Positions 1 to 14,750 of a DNA stretch of 64,000 bases are shown here, piece by piece; the first letter of the stretch is position 1; each line of letters starts with the position of its first letter. This stretch comes from Progne subis subis (taxonomy: Eukaryota > Chordata > Aves > Passeriformes > Hirundinidae): assembly GCA_022316685.1 (NCBI GenBank), contig JAKJHU010000037.1:1785792-1849791 (forward strand), read 5' to 3'. The notes below the pieces were generated by a model. It was not told the DNA's origin and made no database searches. It was given only the letters and a program-made list of their open reading frames with translations. Made by a program: the position numbers and the translations under genes.

Positions 1-3000
1 AGCATCTACTTGGCAATTACTGTGAAAAAGCACTCTATTAGCACAGGGGCTCTGTCCAAGTCTAGTATTGAGCTTCAGTTCTGATCCAGGAACTTTTGAA
101 GAACATCATAATTTCCTTTTAAATCTTTAGGGCTTTAGAGAAGCATCTCATTCTTCAGCCACACATCTCTGTTATTACCAGTCCTGAGCAAACGCTGACA
201 TTTACACTGAGTTGCATGCTAGCTTTCCAGTCTCAGGAGAATGCATTGCAGATGCAACACCGTGTAACACAGCACTAGAATTCACTGGAATGCTGTAACT
301 GTCTATAACCAGAATATAACCATATATTCAAGGAGAAGAAAATATTAAATGACACTGCATTATTTTACTGGAGAACAGGTTTCAACATTAATTGATTTGG
401 ATTCAATACATTTGCAATGGAAGTCTGCTTTACATCAAACACAGTGAATATTGAATTATTTAGATGGGGTCAAATTATAAAACATTGTGATAATTTGCAG
501 TCCTTACTTGTAAATGAAAAGACTTAAGCTTTTCAAGCAGTATGCAATCCACTTCAGCCTTTTAATAATGGTGACCTGTGCTTCTGTACACTCCTGGGCT
601 TTTGAAAGGACACAGTTATTCTCTCATCCTTGAATGTGACCTGTGTTGTATGAGATCTCAGGCAAAATATGTTTTTTTCTGTCTCACATTTTCCTGAGTC
701 TCTGCCTTGCTGCCTTTTCTCAGCTGTACTCTGGCAGGCATGGAAATGAGTGCTTCCTCAGAGGTGGAATACTGGTTTTACTCCTTCAGAGAATGAAGTG
801 GAGGGAACGGGAAAGGAAAGACCTGTGAAGGCTTGCTTTTGTTTTCACACTTGGCCAAGTGAGAGAAAAAAACAGAGTTCAAGACAAAACATCTTAGAGC
901 TTTTTAAATGGTGCTACTGATTTGTACTTTACTTGACTTACAGGTAACAATACATGCAGAGCAGATGGGGCACATACATGCAGAGCACTTTCAGTCTCTC
1001 TTTCTCAGACTTGTTTTCAAGGTACTCTTGGTGGTACCTACACTTATGTTTTCATAATGAAAATTCAGTTGAGCACCCGGCTCAAATATGGAAATAATAG
1101 TTACCAAGGATGCCAAATATATTCCTAAGTGGATACATCTTCCACATTTGGCTCAAGAACTTACTCTTTTAGTCAAGTTTACTTCTAGTATAGGTTCTTT
1201 AGATATGCTCATCATCCTGTTTTATTTGAAGTCTATGGGAGTAAATTGGTCAAGGAGAGCTCTTGAAAATCCCATTGGAAATCAAAGAGGGATTAATATT
1301 GCAGTTCTGCACCAACAGGAAATATTAAAACAAAGGAATATATTGTTGGACACTTAAAATGTTCCCCAGCACTTTCTAATAGAAAGTATGATAAATGATG
1401 TACTCTTCAAGGAATGTGATTATCTACAGAGGGATTTTTTTTTAACACCAGTGATACAGTACACTGTTAGACATGCAGCTTTGAATATTGCCATTCAGGA
1501 AGGCAACGTGTTTGCTTTGTTTTATTTTTTTCCACTTGTTTCTCTTCTCTTGGAAATTCCTAACACCACTGAACAGTAACTTCTCAAGAAATCTGATTAA
1601 TATAAAGAAATCAAGCTTGGAAAATTCTTCAATTAAGAAAAAAAAACAGAGGCAAAGAAAGCAAACTTAGGGATGAAAGAAATCTCTAAGAAAGCACTGC
1701 AAGAAGTTATGCTCTGGAGCATATCTCCAACAGTTTGTTCAGTCAAAAGGACATTTCAGTATTTTTCTTTGAATCTCATTGTTTCCGTGTTGACTTTACA
1801 GCATAGATCCCATAGTCTTTTGTTTTGCCAGTGCTTTGGGATATCTAAGCAATGCTTCTGGGTGAGTTCAGTCTTTCAGGAACGACTCTACCCCTGAGCA
1901 GGGGGAGCTGGGGGGCACTCTGAGGCCCAGGGCTACTGAACAGTGGTGAGCTGTGTCCCGTGAGCTTCAGGTTGTCTGTCTGACGTAGGGACCATCTTCC
2001 TCTTCTGTAAGAATCTTTGTCTTAAAGTAACTAGGTAGTCACATCCCAGGCTTTCCTGGACATCCCTTTTGGTTTTCCTAACCTGGTCCCTTCTGCTTCA
2101 CCCCCACATCTCAGATTGCTTTAAAAGGCCAAAATATTTGCTTCTCTGCAGCCAGTGAATTACCAACCTGTTGTTCTCTCTGCTTCTTCTGTGTGCTGTG
2201 GCATAAGGTGCTCAGTGAGTAGCAGCATATCTTCTAGGTGTAGCAAGGAAAGTTAATCACTGCCACACTCACAGATGGAAGACCCTGATTGAAAAAGAAG
2301 GTGAAAAAATAAAGGTTGCAATTTTTTTCACCTGATAAACTGTCATGGTATTTTATTTTAATATCTCACCCAGTATTCAGCAGTTGTGGTTGAGGAGACA
2401 TTTTTTATTTTACTCCCTTTGTCTTCAAGTGCTTATGACTCTTCAGAGAATTTACCTCTGGACTAAAACGTGTTTATAGCAAGATTTTCAAGTGACTTCA
2501 CTTAGGGTACCTCTTTATATCATGAAAATCTCATTGAATGACCTGCCCTACTGTATAATATTCTTTGACCTTACAATTTTAAGTCGTGCTGCAGTTGCAT
2601 TTAGTAACTTAAATTGAGAAATGATTCTGGGACAATATCTTCATTGCTTATGTAAAGTGGTTTAGCTTCAATCATTTGTAACATAATACTGATGACACAT
2701 TTGATGGATCTTCATATACAAAAGCCTTTCTCTGTGGTGCCTCAGATACTGAAATTCAATACAGGCATTTGTAGTCCTGAGGACTCTAAACTTCAGATCT
2801 CTTGTCTGAACTTCAGGAAAACATGGTCTCATATTTGCCACTAACTTACTTTTCAGGTCTATGCGTAATAGCTCCCTGCTTCTCCTTCAGTCCTTCCCAC
2901 CAGTTTTATTCCATATAAAATCCCTAGATAGTGTATTTGGTTTAGGATGTAATGTGTCACAGGTGGCATGGAGATATCTCTGTGGTGGTGAATGCTGAGG

Positions 3001-3502
3001 GAACTCAGAAAGCCGGAGAAAAGCCCAACTGAATTCCATCTTCCCCACACTGGGAGGAGAGACTACCCTTTTCTATTATTGCCTGAATGATTATGATGCT
3101 GGAAGAATACTTTAATCATACTGTGTTTATCTGTGGGTAAAGGGAAGGCTTCACCTTATCTTTCTTGCCGTTTGGACTCAATTTCAGAGAGGTGAACTAG
3201 GAGAACTATAAATGCATAAATGCTTCCTCAAATACACCATCACCTGCTTATAAAGAGTGTCCCATAAATAAAACTTTAAAATATTATTCTAAAACCTATT
3301 CTGATACATGCATCATAAGACTGGTTATTTTACCTTTTCGTGTAAAATTGCACACTTAGAACCAGGAGCAGCATGTCTCAGTTTTCTTGTGATGTACACC
3401 AACAAAGCTTGAGGTAAGTTGTCCAATGCTCAGGGCACCTGCCTGACTCAGGTAAGCTGTGAAGCATGAGAATCCATGGCTGTAGCTTCAGCTGTCTGAG
3501 AA

Positions 3503-3505
<3 letters not shown>

Positions 3506-3533
<28 letters not shown>
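3506..3533. repeat. (CT)14 microsatellite
   Basis: Fourteen perfect CT dinucleotides in a row, followed by a further pyrimidine stretch (TCCCTTTT). Ordinary intronic simple repeat. Confidence 0.95.
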
Positions 3534-3536
<3 letters not shown>

Positions 3537-5039
3537 CTTTTAAGTCTTTGGTTTTTGTTGCCTCCCTAAGATGAATGGTGGCTGCTCTGGTCAGCATCAG
3601 GAGGCCATGCTGCCATCACAGCATTACAAGGAAAGATTTGTCTGCTTTTTGTAGCTGCCCTGCCAATGTAAGGCAGTGTATGAGACGACTGCAAGTGTCT
3701 GCCTTGTTGCTATAGCATGTGGTGAGGATCTCAGTCTGAGCTGGAGGAACCGGAGGAGATGGAAAACCAAGGGGAGTTGTGTCAGGGCTCCTAGTGGAGG
3801 ATGAGAGAGTATAATCTTTGCCTAGACTGAATGTTAATCAGATGTTCTTGGCCAAAATGGTCAATCGCTTCAGCAAAACAGCGGTAGATCCAGGCTGATG
3901 GACTGTAAAAGAAGCAATGTGGTGCTAGCTTGAGGGTTGTGCTCCTACAGAAGCAAATTAACTACCTATGTGCCTTTTGGGAGGCAGCCAAATGCTGTCA
4001 ATATTATGCCAGATGGAGACCACAAAGCACCACAAATTATATCCCTAGAATTTTTTTCTTTTACTCTCTAACATCCGTGCTGAGAAAATGCTTTTCTCTG
4101 AGTTGCACTGAGAGGTGGGAGTGGGAATGGACATCGCTAGGAGTGCATATACTAAGAAAAGAATAAAAATAGCAATTTAGGGTTTTTTCTTTATCTCAGG
4201 AGGAAGCTAAAACCCTTTTTAGAGACTATGAAACTCTTAGTGAAAAGAAGCACAAATTGTGTAGGATAATTTAGAAGATTGTGCCTTAAATTTAGTTTGT
4301 GACACAACACTAAGATGTTGTAGTAGTTTCCAAAAAGTTTTTCCTCTTTCTCCTTTAAGGACGCTGGATAATGATGTCATTATCTACATGGTGATTTCAG
4401 CCAAATGTTTCTAATTGCATTACAGCTGTAAACATCAGGAGTCTCATTGTACAGCAGCTGCAGAAAAACATGCTGAGTTCTGGTACATATTTAAGTTTAT
4501 CTTTGAAAAGGAAAACAGCTATGTTTGGATTCCATTTTTGCTACAGAAGAGCTAGGTTTGATGTTTTTACTTTTGTTGTCTCTGAACTTTTTTTCCCATT
4601 TTATGTTCTTTTTGCAATAATGGACCAGACAGCACACATTATTAAAAAGGCACTCTAGATTATATAGTGGCATAATAATGTACTCTGGTTTATGCTTTGT
4701 TCTCTTCTTAACAATTCATAACATTCAGTCTAGGGTTTTTACCACTATTAAGTACAGACTTGACATTTTTGTAAAACTGTCTATTATAACACCACCATTT
4801 TGTTCCTAAATGGTAATAACAGTCTCAGGATGTATCACTAATATGTATGTGTAAAGAAAGTTGGATTTTTCTCCATATGGTTTCTTTCTCATTTATCTGC
4901 ATGGAATTACATCAGGCATTTTATAACCCAGCCATTCATTCTTGTAAGGTTTCTTCAACTTTTCCATTCACCATCTGTTTTATCACCCTGACAAAACCAG
5001 AAAGTCTTTTCACCTTACACTTCATACCCTTTCCAATCT

Positions 5040-5420
5040 TTCAGGGGCAGATTGAAAAACAAGGCTGAACACAGACCCCTCTTGACCTCCACTGGGTACA
5101 TCCTGCTGATCTGAAGGTCCATGGCCTAATGTTTTTGGGGGGTTAGCCAACCCTTTCTCCATGTGACCAACACTTTGCTGCATTAGCTTATTTAAATTTT
5201 TTTTATGAAGGCTTTTATCAAATGCACATTTAAGCATCTGGGGATCTCCCTTGTCCACCTGCTCTTTCAAAAGAGTCTGGCAGTTTTCTCTGGTACAGAT
5301 TCTTTTTGCAAGGTCATGCTGGCTTGCCCATATTTGTTTTGTGATGTTTTCTGCTATGGTTTTGCTCTTCTGATTGCTGTCCTGCTAATTTGTCTGGGAA
5401 CACTCTGCCGTAACCCTACA
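5040..5420 (-). mobile_element. Old CR1 LINE fragment, antisense
   Basis: Read on the plus strand, this follows the order of antisense CR1 reverse-transcriptase-region sequence as I recall it: CCTCCACTGGGTACA, later a TTTATGAAGGCTTTTATCAAATGC-like stretch, then GGTCATGCTGGCTTGCCC and a final TTTGTCTGGGAAC. The copy is heavily diverged with indels, so its edges are approximate. Recognition is by eye; a RepeatMasker hit to CR1 on the minus strand would settle it. Confidence 0.5.
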
Positions 5421-8400
5421 CAAATAGGGAAAATAAAAGTTTGGTGCCAAGCTTTTGTATATAAGGAAGGAACCTCTCCCCAGTGTTCATAGTAAACACT
5501 CAGGCAAAAAAGCTGTTTCGTTTTTGTGGCATTTTTGTCTTTTCTGAAGGCTCTTTATTGCTCTTGACCAAATGATTTTGGATCTAAAATAATCTGAACT
5601 GTAGCAACCAGGTATAAAACCAGTATGCATTTCCATTTTCTCTTTCCATGACTTGTTGAATTTCCCAGGAATTTTTGGAGGGTTAAATCATCTGAATTTT
5701 CACTCAGATGCCAGGGCAGAAGCACTCGTGACAGCTGCTGTAGCCATGAACCCCAGGTTATCTATATTCGGGGGCTGGTTAGAGAGTGCTGAGAGATTCT
5801 CTTGTGCCCGGTGTTCACATTTCCTTCTTAAGCAGCTGAGACAAATTTAAGGCATGTCTCAACTGCTCAGACGCAGAAGCTGAGAGTGTTTATTTTACGT
5901 GTAAATCCCACTCACATAAAAAATGCAGTTTAATTTTTATCATAGAAAATATGTAGTAGAAAGCTATAGCAAAAAGATGATAACAATATATTAATAAAAT
6001 AGTTAAAATATAAATAATACAATTAAAAAGTTGTGATGCTGAGTGAGCATCATTCAGAGAATCCTCTTCAAATGCCATTTAAAAAAGCTAGGGACCAAGA
6101 TCTTTAAGATTCTTTAAGAGATATTTGAAATGTCAGACATGGGAAGCATAAATGCCATAATGGTGAGGAAAGACTGCAAGAAGTACGACATTCAGGTACT
6201 CTGAGAGAGAAGAAATTCTCTCATGTAGAGTGCAGCATTATTTTTAAATCTGTGGTTTGTAATATATTGTACAGTTCTTTGCTTTCAGACTCCACTGAAG
6301 AGATAGATCTCAAATGAAGATACTGGGAAGAGGAAGGAAATTGTTACATTTATTTTTAATAACCTAACTAAAGAATAGTTTGAACCATATATAATAGGTT
6401 AAAAAAGGGCTCAAGAGACAGATTCAGAGAATGTCACCATCTTGCTACTCAGATAAAATAATTTGTGCTCGACTCGGGCAAGAAAATTGTTTCAGTTCTA
6501 TAAGACATAAAATACAAACATAAATTTTACCCATGCATGTAGAAAATATGTTCTATTTGCAGCGAGTGTTTCCAAAGATAGATCTACTGACCCATCATTG
6601 CCTATAAGTCTAAGGATATATGAAATAGAGTCTTGTTGCATAATTATATTTTCATATAATTGCTTTCTTGCTTCAGGTTTGCTACTGTCTTTATTGTCTA
6701 CATTTGTTTACAATGAGAATTAGTCCCCTAGTTGGGTTAAAACTGTAAGGTAGTTACTATAATTATAGTGTACAACCACTATAATACATTTTTATGCTAT
6801 TTCTTACTTATTTTCTTTAAAATTGTTGTAATTACTTTTTACACATTCTAAATTGCCTTTTGCAGTACCTACCCCAGTCTAGTTTCTTCTCCGAAGTACT
6901 GGCTGCCGATATGTTCCAACCTAAGTTCCAAGATGGAAGCTGATCCTAACTTACTACAAAAATTAGGATGAGGTGAAAAATCTAAGAAAAGAAAGATAAG
7001 AGGTGAACAAAGAAAGAAGTTGGTATTGTTCACAGATAAAACAGAATAAAATTTCCCTTCCCACCATAATAGGTTTTAAATGGCTGATGATTTCTACACA
7101 ATGCTTCTCAAAGATGAACTTTTCAGCCCATTCTGTTTTTATCTTGTGTTTTAATACTAGCATTGAATTATGGATCCTTCCAACCATCTTAATTAGGCCA
7201 TTGTTATGTCAGTGAAAATGGGACTTTGTCAAAGGTAGGTTTTTTCTTTGTATCCAAAAATAGGGAAGATGCACAGAGTCTTACTATAGGGTTGGAAACA
7301 GAGAGCATGAGTGACCTGATCTGATCACTAAGTCTTACAGTCTTGCTTAATTTTAAAGGTCCTTTCCATTTGCTGAAGGATGCTGTCCAGCTGAGCAATG
7401 TGAGATGACTGAGGTTAATAGGAGAAGAAATGAATAGGATAAGGAGAGAAAACACTTTTCTTTGGATCCCTCTGGGGTTTCACGGTTCCTGAGCTATTTA
7501 GAAATGGTTGAGTTCGGTCCTGTGTTCCCTCTCCCCTGCGTGCTGAAGGAGTGATCCACAGCACCTTTGGTTCATGTGCTCAGCATAGGAACCACTTCTT
7601 GTTCTCCCTACAAAGCTATGGCACAGGCATCTACAGTGCAACAGCCTTGGAAGCCAGCAGTGGGGTTTTGCACAAGGGTATCAGTAAGTGTCATACGATG
7701 GCATTCGACACAAAGTGTTTGGTTTCCTTGTTAATGTCTTGGGTAATGACTGTTTCCAAAAGCTGCACGAGCTGTGAGGAAAGGCATGAAGTTCTAAATG
7801 CACAAAAAAGTGTAAAATTGCATGGCACCAGCAAAAGAACTCATAAAAGACCCATGCTGTTCTAAACAGCGAGTGCTTCTAGCCCACTCTTTCCCCCTAA
7901 ACCTTCTAAAAGTACCCAGCTGTGAAAGCTTTTAATGAGAGCCCAAAGCCTACATTTAGAATAAAGAGATTAAATTTATGATTTGGAATCAGTTTTAAAA
8001 AGATAACATGGCCAGTAAACAACACTGAAAACTCTTATTATGAGGGGCAGCTAAGAGGAACTACTGAACCTCTCCTAAAAGTTCTTCTTCTTGTTTATTG
8101 TTAATGCCTGGCATCCTTTACCTGACTCTTGGCACTGCTCTTCATTAGCTATTCTTTCTGTATTTTGATCTACCTGAATTAATATTTACCTTGCCTTTGA
8201 ATTTTGTGTTCATCTGTTTTAAAGTCCTGTGGACATCTTAGGTATTACAGAATACATAATAATATTTTTGAAGTCCTGCAGTGGCACAAAAGCAGATTTA
8301 TGTGTTTGATATCTTAATGTTTCAGGCAGCCTCATGTCAACAGAATGATTTTCCACAGCCATCAAATTTTCAAGAGATTAGCCCCAAACCAGTTTTTGTG

Positions 8401-9008
8401 GGAAACATATGCATTGTGACATAAATATAATAAGAATAAAAAGTTGATTAAGGGACTTCATAATTACCTGTCAGTATCCAGTATGATCTCTTTAGAAAAA
8501 CTACTAAAATGTACTTAGGAAGTACTAAAAATCTGCTAAATTTCCATGACATTTCTCTGTAGTAATCCTAAAAGGATATGAAAATGTGACTTCTCTAATA
8601 GTAATTTTTGTGATTTTTTTTTTTAGCAGTCTAAAGGTATGTCAGCTATGTCTTCAGATTTCAAAGAGCATTCTGGAAAAACACTGTTCCGCTCAGTGCA
8701 TATTACAAATGTCTGTGTTGCATGCACAAGGCTGAGCTCGGGTGCAGACATGGTGTTTGGGAATTAAACACTTTTAGAGTGTCTCTGGTGCCATTTCACA
8801 TAGGAGGAGGGAGCTCTTTCAGCCTAATCATGGGGCCCTTTGCACCAGACTCTTTTAAAGGTGTGCATTTAATGGACCCAGAGGCCCCAAATGTATTGCG
8901 CAGAGCATTGTGCAGAATCAAAAAGATTCAAAAAAGAGGTGGCGCATGGGCTGTGCAAATATCCCCTAGAAATTCTGTCTTTTATCTGTCAGGAGAAACA
9001 GTGAATTC

Positions 9009-9026
9009 TTTTTTTTTTTTTTTTTT
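9009..9026. repeat. Poly-T run (18 T)
   Basis: Uninterrupted run of 18 thymidines. On the minus strand this is a poly-A, but no processed gene copy was recognised next to it. Confidence 0.9.
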
Positions 9027-12000
9027 AAGTTTAATATTAATAAGTGTGACTGGCCTTTGAAGTAGGTATTGAATCAATACATAGGTCTAGATATAATTCA
9101 GGGGCATTGTTCTTCTCCCCACTTTGTATAGCAAGAATAGGAATAGAAGTGATCATTTGAATAATGCATGGGGGATTATAATGATATATACAATTAAAAT
9201 TCAGTATTTGAATATACACTTAAACAGAATCCTTCTTTTAGTGTTTGTCTTCACTATTGATTAAACAAGGTACTGACGTGCACATTTTAGCATCAGGACC
9301 TGCCACATTCATCTCAGATCCAATGCATTGTATGTTTTACCATCCAGGAATGTACAATGTGATACCTCAGGTCCATTTCTATAATTTTCTACCATTCTTT
9401 TAGGCTGTGATTTAGAATTATATAAAAGCAATACAGCCAATGTTCATGTAAGCATTAATAAAATGTTTCCAGTACTGTATTTATTTAGAATTTCATAATC
9501 ATTATATGAAGGTCAGATATTTGGGATATCCCAAATAATAAATTTTTACTTGCTACTTGAAACAGGATCAACAAGGAGAATGCAATGTTTTCTACCACCT
9601 CATCCTAGCTCTTCAATCAGTAGTTAGAGCTGGTGTATCTTTAAATATTATGGTAAGCTCTTTGACAGCTTCTTTGAAACCTATAAAAAAATGGGATTGT
9701 CTTCAGATAGGAAATAATATTTTGGTGGGTATCCCAAAGTAACACTAAGTTTTTGCAAAGTACTGCCCTGCTTTGTCACAGGCTGAGTAATAGCAGGACA
9801 TGTCATTTGAGAAGCAATTCCTGATTTTCTTCAATATTTAAGACATTCCAGTGCTTATCAGTTGCAAATAAGAAGCTGTTGGAAAGCATATGGCATCTGT
9901 CGCACACCAGACCACGCATTTCGGTACCAGGGAAATTACAAAACTAAGGGAGGAGCCTGGACATAAAAGCCTCTTTTTCCCACCTATAGCAGATGGTCAG
10001 ATTTCTAATTTAAAATTTTGTTGGAGTTCTGGCATACTGCCATCTGACTCCACAGCTGCAACAGTGCAATAACTCTGTCACCTCTCTTAGAAAATGTTTC
10101 TTGAGAGTAAATTTAATGCCTAGCGAAGTGTTGAATTTACAGCTGCTGAGAGCAGAATATAATATGTAAGAGATGGCCATGAGGCCCTGCTGATTTCCCT
10201 CACCTGGTTACAAGTAAGGTTGTGCTTATATGAAATGGTTGTAAACAGCATTTGGGAATTGGAGGGAAGATGTTTCCAGTTATTTGTTTTCACAGGCCCT
10301 TCAGTAATCCTGTGTACGAAGAATCGATCAGCGGTGCCAGTGGAGATTTTGCCTGAAGAGCTTGACTGAGGTTATGGAAAACATTCATAATCATTATTAC
10401 TGCAAGAAGACTATTTTCTGAAAGTTTTCCTTTTGCCTCAGCTCTATCAGTCTCTATTAACATTGCAAATGCTGGTGCAGACGGGCACTGGTAATGCTGA
10501 ATCCCTATTCCAGCCACCTATCCCCTTATTGACACAGCTGAAGTTGGTGGCCCACCCCTGCAGAGCTGCCAGAAGAGTCTCCAGGAGTAGCATTGAATGG
10601 GTATTTGTGATATGGGAAATACTTTACTGATTTTCTCTGGGGACGGCAAGGCAGACTCTTCTAGATAGAAAATGGGTGTCAGGCACTACTAACTTGAATT
10701 AAATTTGAAATTTGGTTCTGGAATTAGGACCTTCCTATCCTGTGAGCACAATCTGTCAAGTTTGATCTGTAGTCTCTCGAGTGTGGAGGTTATGCAGACA
10801 TGAAATTTACTTTTTTTCTTCAGAAATTTGTGTATAAATTTGACAGGCTCTTCCACTTCTATGGAGTTAGAAATAAGACTTTTGACAGGTTTACACTTTT
10901 CAGATCTTACTAGAAGTTCAAAACCTTTGTTGCCCCCACCACCTTCTGATGACAGGTGATGTGCTGACATTTTTGGGAAATGTCAGTTGAATATTCTAGA
11001 TACAGGTGGTTTCTCCTCATGTTCAGTCAGCCTTGAACTACGCTCACAGTTGAGCCTTGCAGGAGTGGTTTCTCTCACAATTTATGCAAGGAATGGATCA
11101 GGTCCTGAAGATCTCTGTTGACTGGAAAGACAGATGAGACAAGGTGTCTCCAGTAGAAATCTGGTCCTGAGTGCACAGAGACACCACCTGCTCCATCAGA
11201 GGAGACCACGCAGGGTGGAGCTGGCAGCACAGGTCCTTTCCCTCACAGCCTTGCAAAGACAGTGTCTTTTCTGAAAAATAGTATTTGTTTTTTATTTAAG
11301 CCAAATTTACCATCTTCTTCTCCCCGCATCCCACCCTCCCTAGGGCAAAGCACATCCCAAAAGCTAGTTCAGGCTCCTCCATATTTTCATATGTTGCTGC
11401 ACAAGAGCCAACCCCCTACAGTGCTGTGTTCCTGAACAAATAAAAGCTTTTCCCAGTGGGACTATGAGACACATTTCTGGGTTTGCATTAGGCTCTATCA
11501 CAGCAGCACAGTTTGAATTCTGAGCAGTGATTATCAGCTCTTTGAATACAGCAAATTAGTCCTGCAAGGTGCATTAATACATCAACATAACTCTTTAGTT
11601 ATCATTAGTAGCCTTAGCGAGTTAATTTTTTTCTCTCATTTTTTAAATTCATCAACATGTACTGCCTAAATCTTTTTGTGTCTGCTCCATTTCTGGTGAT
11701 CACAATGATTTTCTAGCTGTGATGCTGAAAATATTTCTATTAAGGGAAAGGTGGTGAGAGTGAAAAAAGATAACCTTGTAGCAAAACAATTGGACAGGGA
11801 CAAGGTTTATTGTGGAATCCTGCTTTGGCCTTGTGTTGCTACCTTGGATAAATCCTTCCCTCTATACATACTTTTCTTCCTCATTCACGTCCACTGAAAG
11901 GGAAATGATATTATCAATTTTTTATCACAATTTGTATGGCTTCTGTGCTTATGCTGTAAGTAATGGGCTGGTTCTACCCATGCCTTTCAGAAGGGAGATC

Positions 12001-14750
12001 TGATCTTCACTGCAGCCTCTAGGTATTTCACATAGCTGCTAATGATAGTAACTGGGAGCATTGAATAATATCTAAAATTTAAACTATTTGAAGTCACATT
12101 ATAGATGTCTGTTATCAAATGGTCCTGCAGACAGCAGTATTTTCCCTGTAGAGAGTGAATAATTAAGATACACTATCTGACAACTTTTTGTGAGATATTT
12201 TCTGCCGCTTTTAAGGGAAAGTTTCAAATCTTGGAAATAAACAGCACTTTTTAAAAAAAATCTCTACTTTGTAATTCTACACATTTGTAACCAATAGACA
12301 GAGGCCTAAGTCAAGTTAATTGTTTTCTGCATAAGAATCACCTCCTCAAAAAATTCCTTGTGTCCTTGATCCTACAAGAACTTAAGGACATTCTTTGTCT
12401 TGCTCATGATCAGTTCCATTTAGCTTATTTAGATAGCACAAATGCTCAAGGTTAAGTCTCTGTGCAGACATTTATAGGATCAGAGCCTCAAATTATGTAC
12501 ACCAAATGACAAAACACATTTTCAAATTGACTTTTGTAGGAAATAGTATTTTTCTAGAATATTCACCAAAAGACACCTGTGTTTCTTGGGTTTGTAGCTG
12601 AGAAATGCAAGGACTTTCCATTACAGAGAGTTTTCTTCTGGTTTTTTTTAACTCTAAAAGGAAAATGTTGTGATAAATGTAAAAGTAGAAGGGAAGGAGT
12701 TGTAGCATAGAAACCAACAGGAACACTGGAAATATTTTTACTGAAAATATGGGGTTTGAATGCATGTATATATATTTATTTCTCTTTTTTTCCCTTTTTT
12801 TTTCACAAGAAACATACAATTTTGGCAATCATATATAATGTGTGCAATATGCAGAGCATGTGTAATAACCTGAGTTGTGCAGTATAATCTATATCAGCAT
12901 TGTTTTGGTTCATCCATGAAAACCTAGCAGTTCCCTCTAAGTGCTTTCCATTATGCTTGGGAGATGTTTTATTTTTAAAAAATCATTATTGAATTTATGT
13001 TAGTTTTTGAAATAATGGCTCCCAGAACATCTACTCATCCTTACATGACCACCTGGGAGGCTGTTCCACAGCTGTAAATACAGTTGCTGTGGACTTATCA
13101 GGAACCAAGACTCAGCTGCTCTTTAAACATCCCTCTGACACTGAAACCACAAGAAGAACAAGGGAAAGAGAAAGTGCAGGGCTTAATTATTAATTCTAAT
13201 TGGTTTGGATTTCCCTTCAAATGTCTTTAAAATGTAGTAAAACAAACAAGAAGCCAAGTCACTTCCATAGCTTTGCTTAGAAGAAAGTGTTGATCCACAC
13301 ACAGAGAGCTCGGTTTTTTTCATGGTAGGACTTGAAGACAAGCATAGATTGACATGATCTTGAGAGTGAAGAAAATATATGGGCTTTGTGGCATATGGAC
13401 ATACCTCTGATGTGATCAGGTTTCTGCTGACTTCAGCCCTTGTTTCAACACCTCGTGATCAGGCCCTCTAAATGCTTCTCTTAACTACTGCTCACAGAGG
13501 TGAGGGCTCCTCTCTCTGACTGCATCCCGGAGCTCTGTAGGCAGTGATCAGATGACTGACATGGTTATAGAAAGGCTACATCTTGGCATCATAGCGCTGC
13601 TGACACCAGGGCTTGTTCTCTTCTGGTGTAGAAAAAATGAAAGAAAGGAGCAGAAACCAGAAGGAGCTCAGGAGCTAGCACCAGGGTGAAGTAGTGCATC
13701 AGCTGTCCAGCCCCCACCTGTATGCAAATGTTAAATTCTGGAGAGCCGATAGAACATGACACCTTGATTCTGGCTCTTAATCTGGCAAGCTGGTCCCTGG
13801 ACTCTAAACTCTGAGTTTTGTGCAAGGAATGGTATCAGAATTTGACCAATATTATTTTTCAATTTAGAAGACAACTTGAGTTATGTATGTTACCTGCAGA
13901 TCAAAGAAGAAATTCCTTGCAATGTTTATGGAAGATGATTAGTTGCCTTAGTGTTCATTTTTACCACGATTTTACCTGGCTTCAGGTTCTTCAGGAATAT
14001 AAATGAGGGCACTATTGTTTCAGTGTCTGAACAGCCTCTAGAGGCTCAGGGAAGTAACAGTCAGATTTACTTCATGAACAGGACTGAAGAGTTCACCTTG
14101 GTTTGCAATCGGCATAGAAAGATTTCTTCAGGACAAGGATTAATTGGCCAGAGCTAGCATTTCCATGCGAGCACTGTGCTTGCTTGATGTGTTCTTTTAT
14201 GGGCAATGATGCTGGAAAGCCAGAGAAGCTCCCCAACTTGGGAGGAAGAGGAGAGGAGAGACAGAAGACCCTTAGCAAATTGCTTACAAATGTTTTGGCT
14301 ATTTGACCATCTACTCTGCAAACTGAAAGACACAGCAAGAAAGCAAGGAAACATTAAGGGAACAAGGAGAATTAACATTTTCCCACTGACTGTAATTGCA
14401 TATGCTGTACAACTGTCAAGACTTAACAGTATAATTTACCCAGATGAAAAATTTCCTAGGCGTCCCATTAGTTGTCAAAGGCTGGTGAAGTGTAAGAGCA
14501 CTATTTTTAAAGTTAACCTACCAGAATAAATCCATTTGTATAGGCATTAGTGTTCAGCAGCAGAAGTTTTCCAGTATCCTGAAAGTCAACATGTTTACAA
14601 GATCCAAGTCTAAATTTCTGAGCCTCAGTATGGCAAGGACCATGACAGTGCCATGAGTGGAAATGAGTCAATAAGAGCCTCTAATTTGCATGTGTTTGTG
14701 AAAAGAAACACATCATATGCATTTGTTCTTTTGCACTAGCCTTGTCCCAA

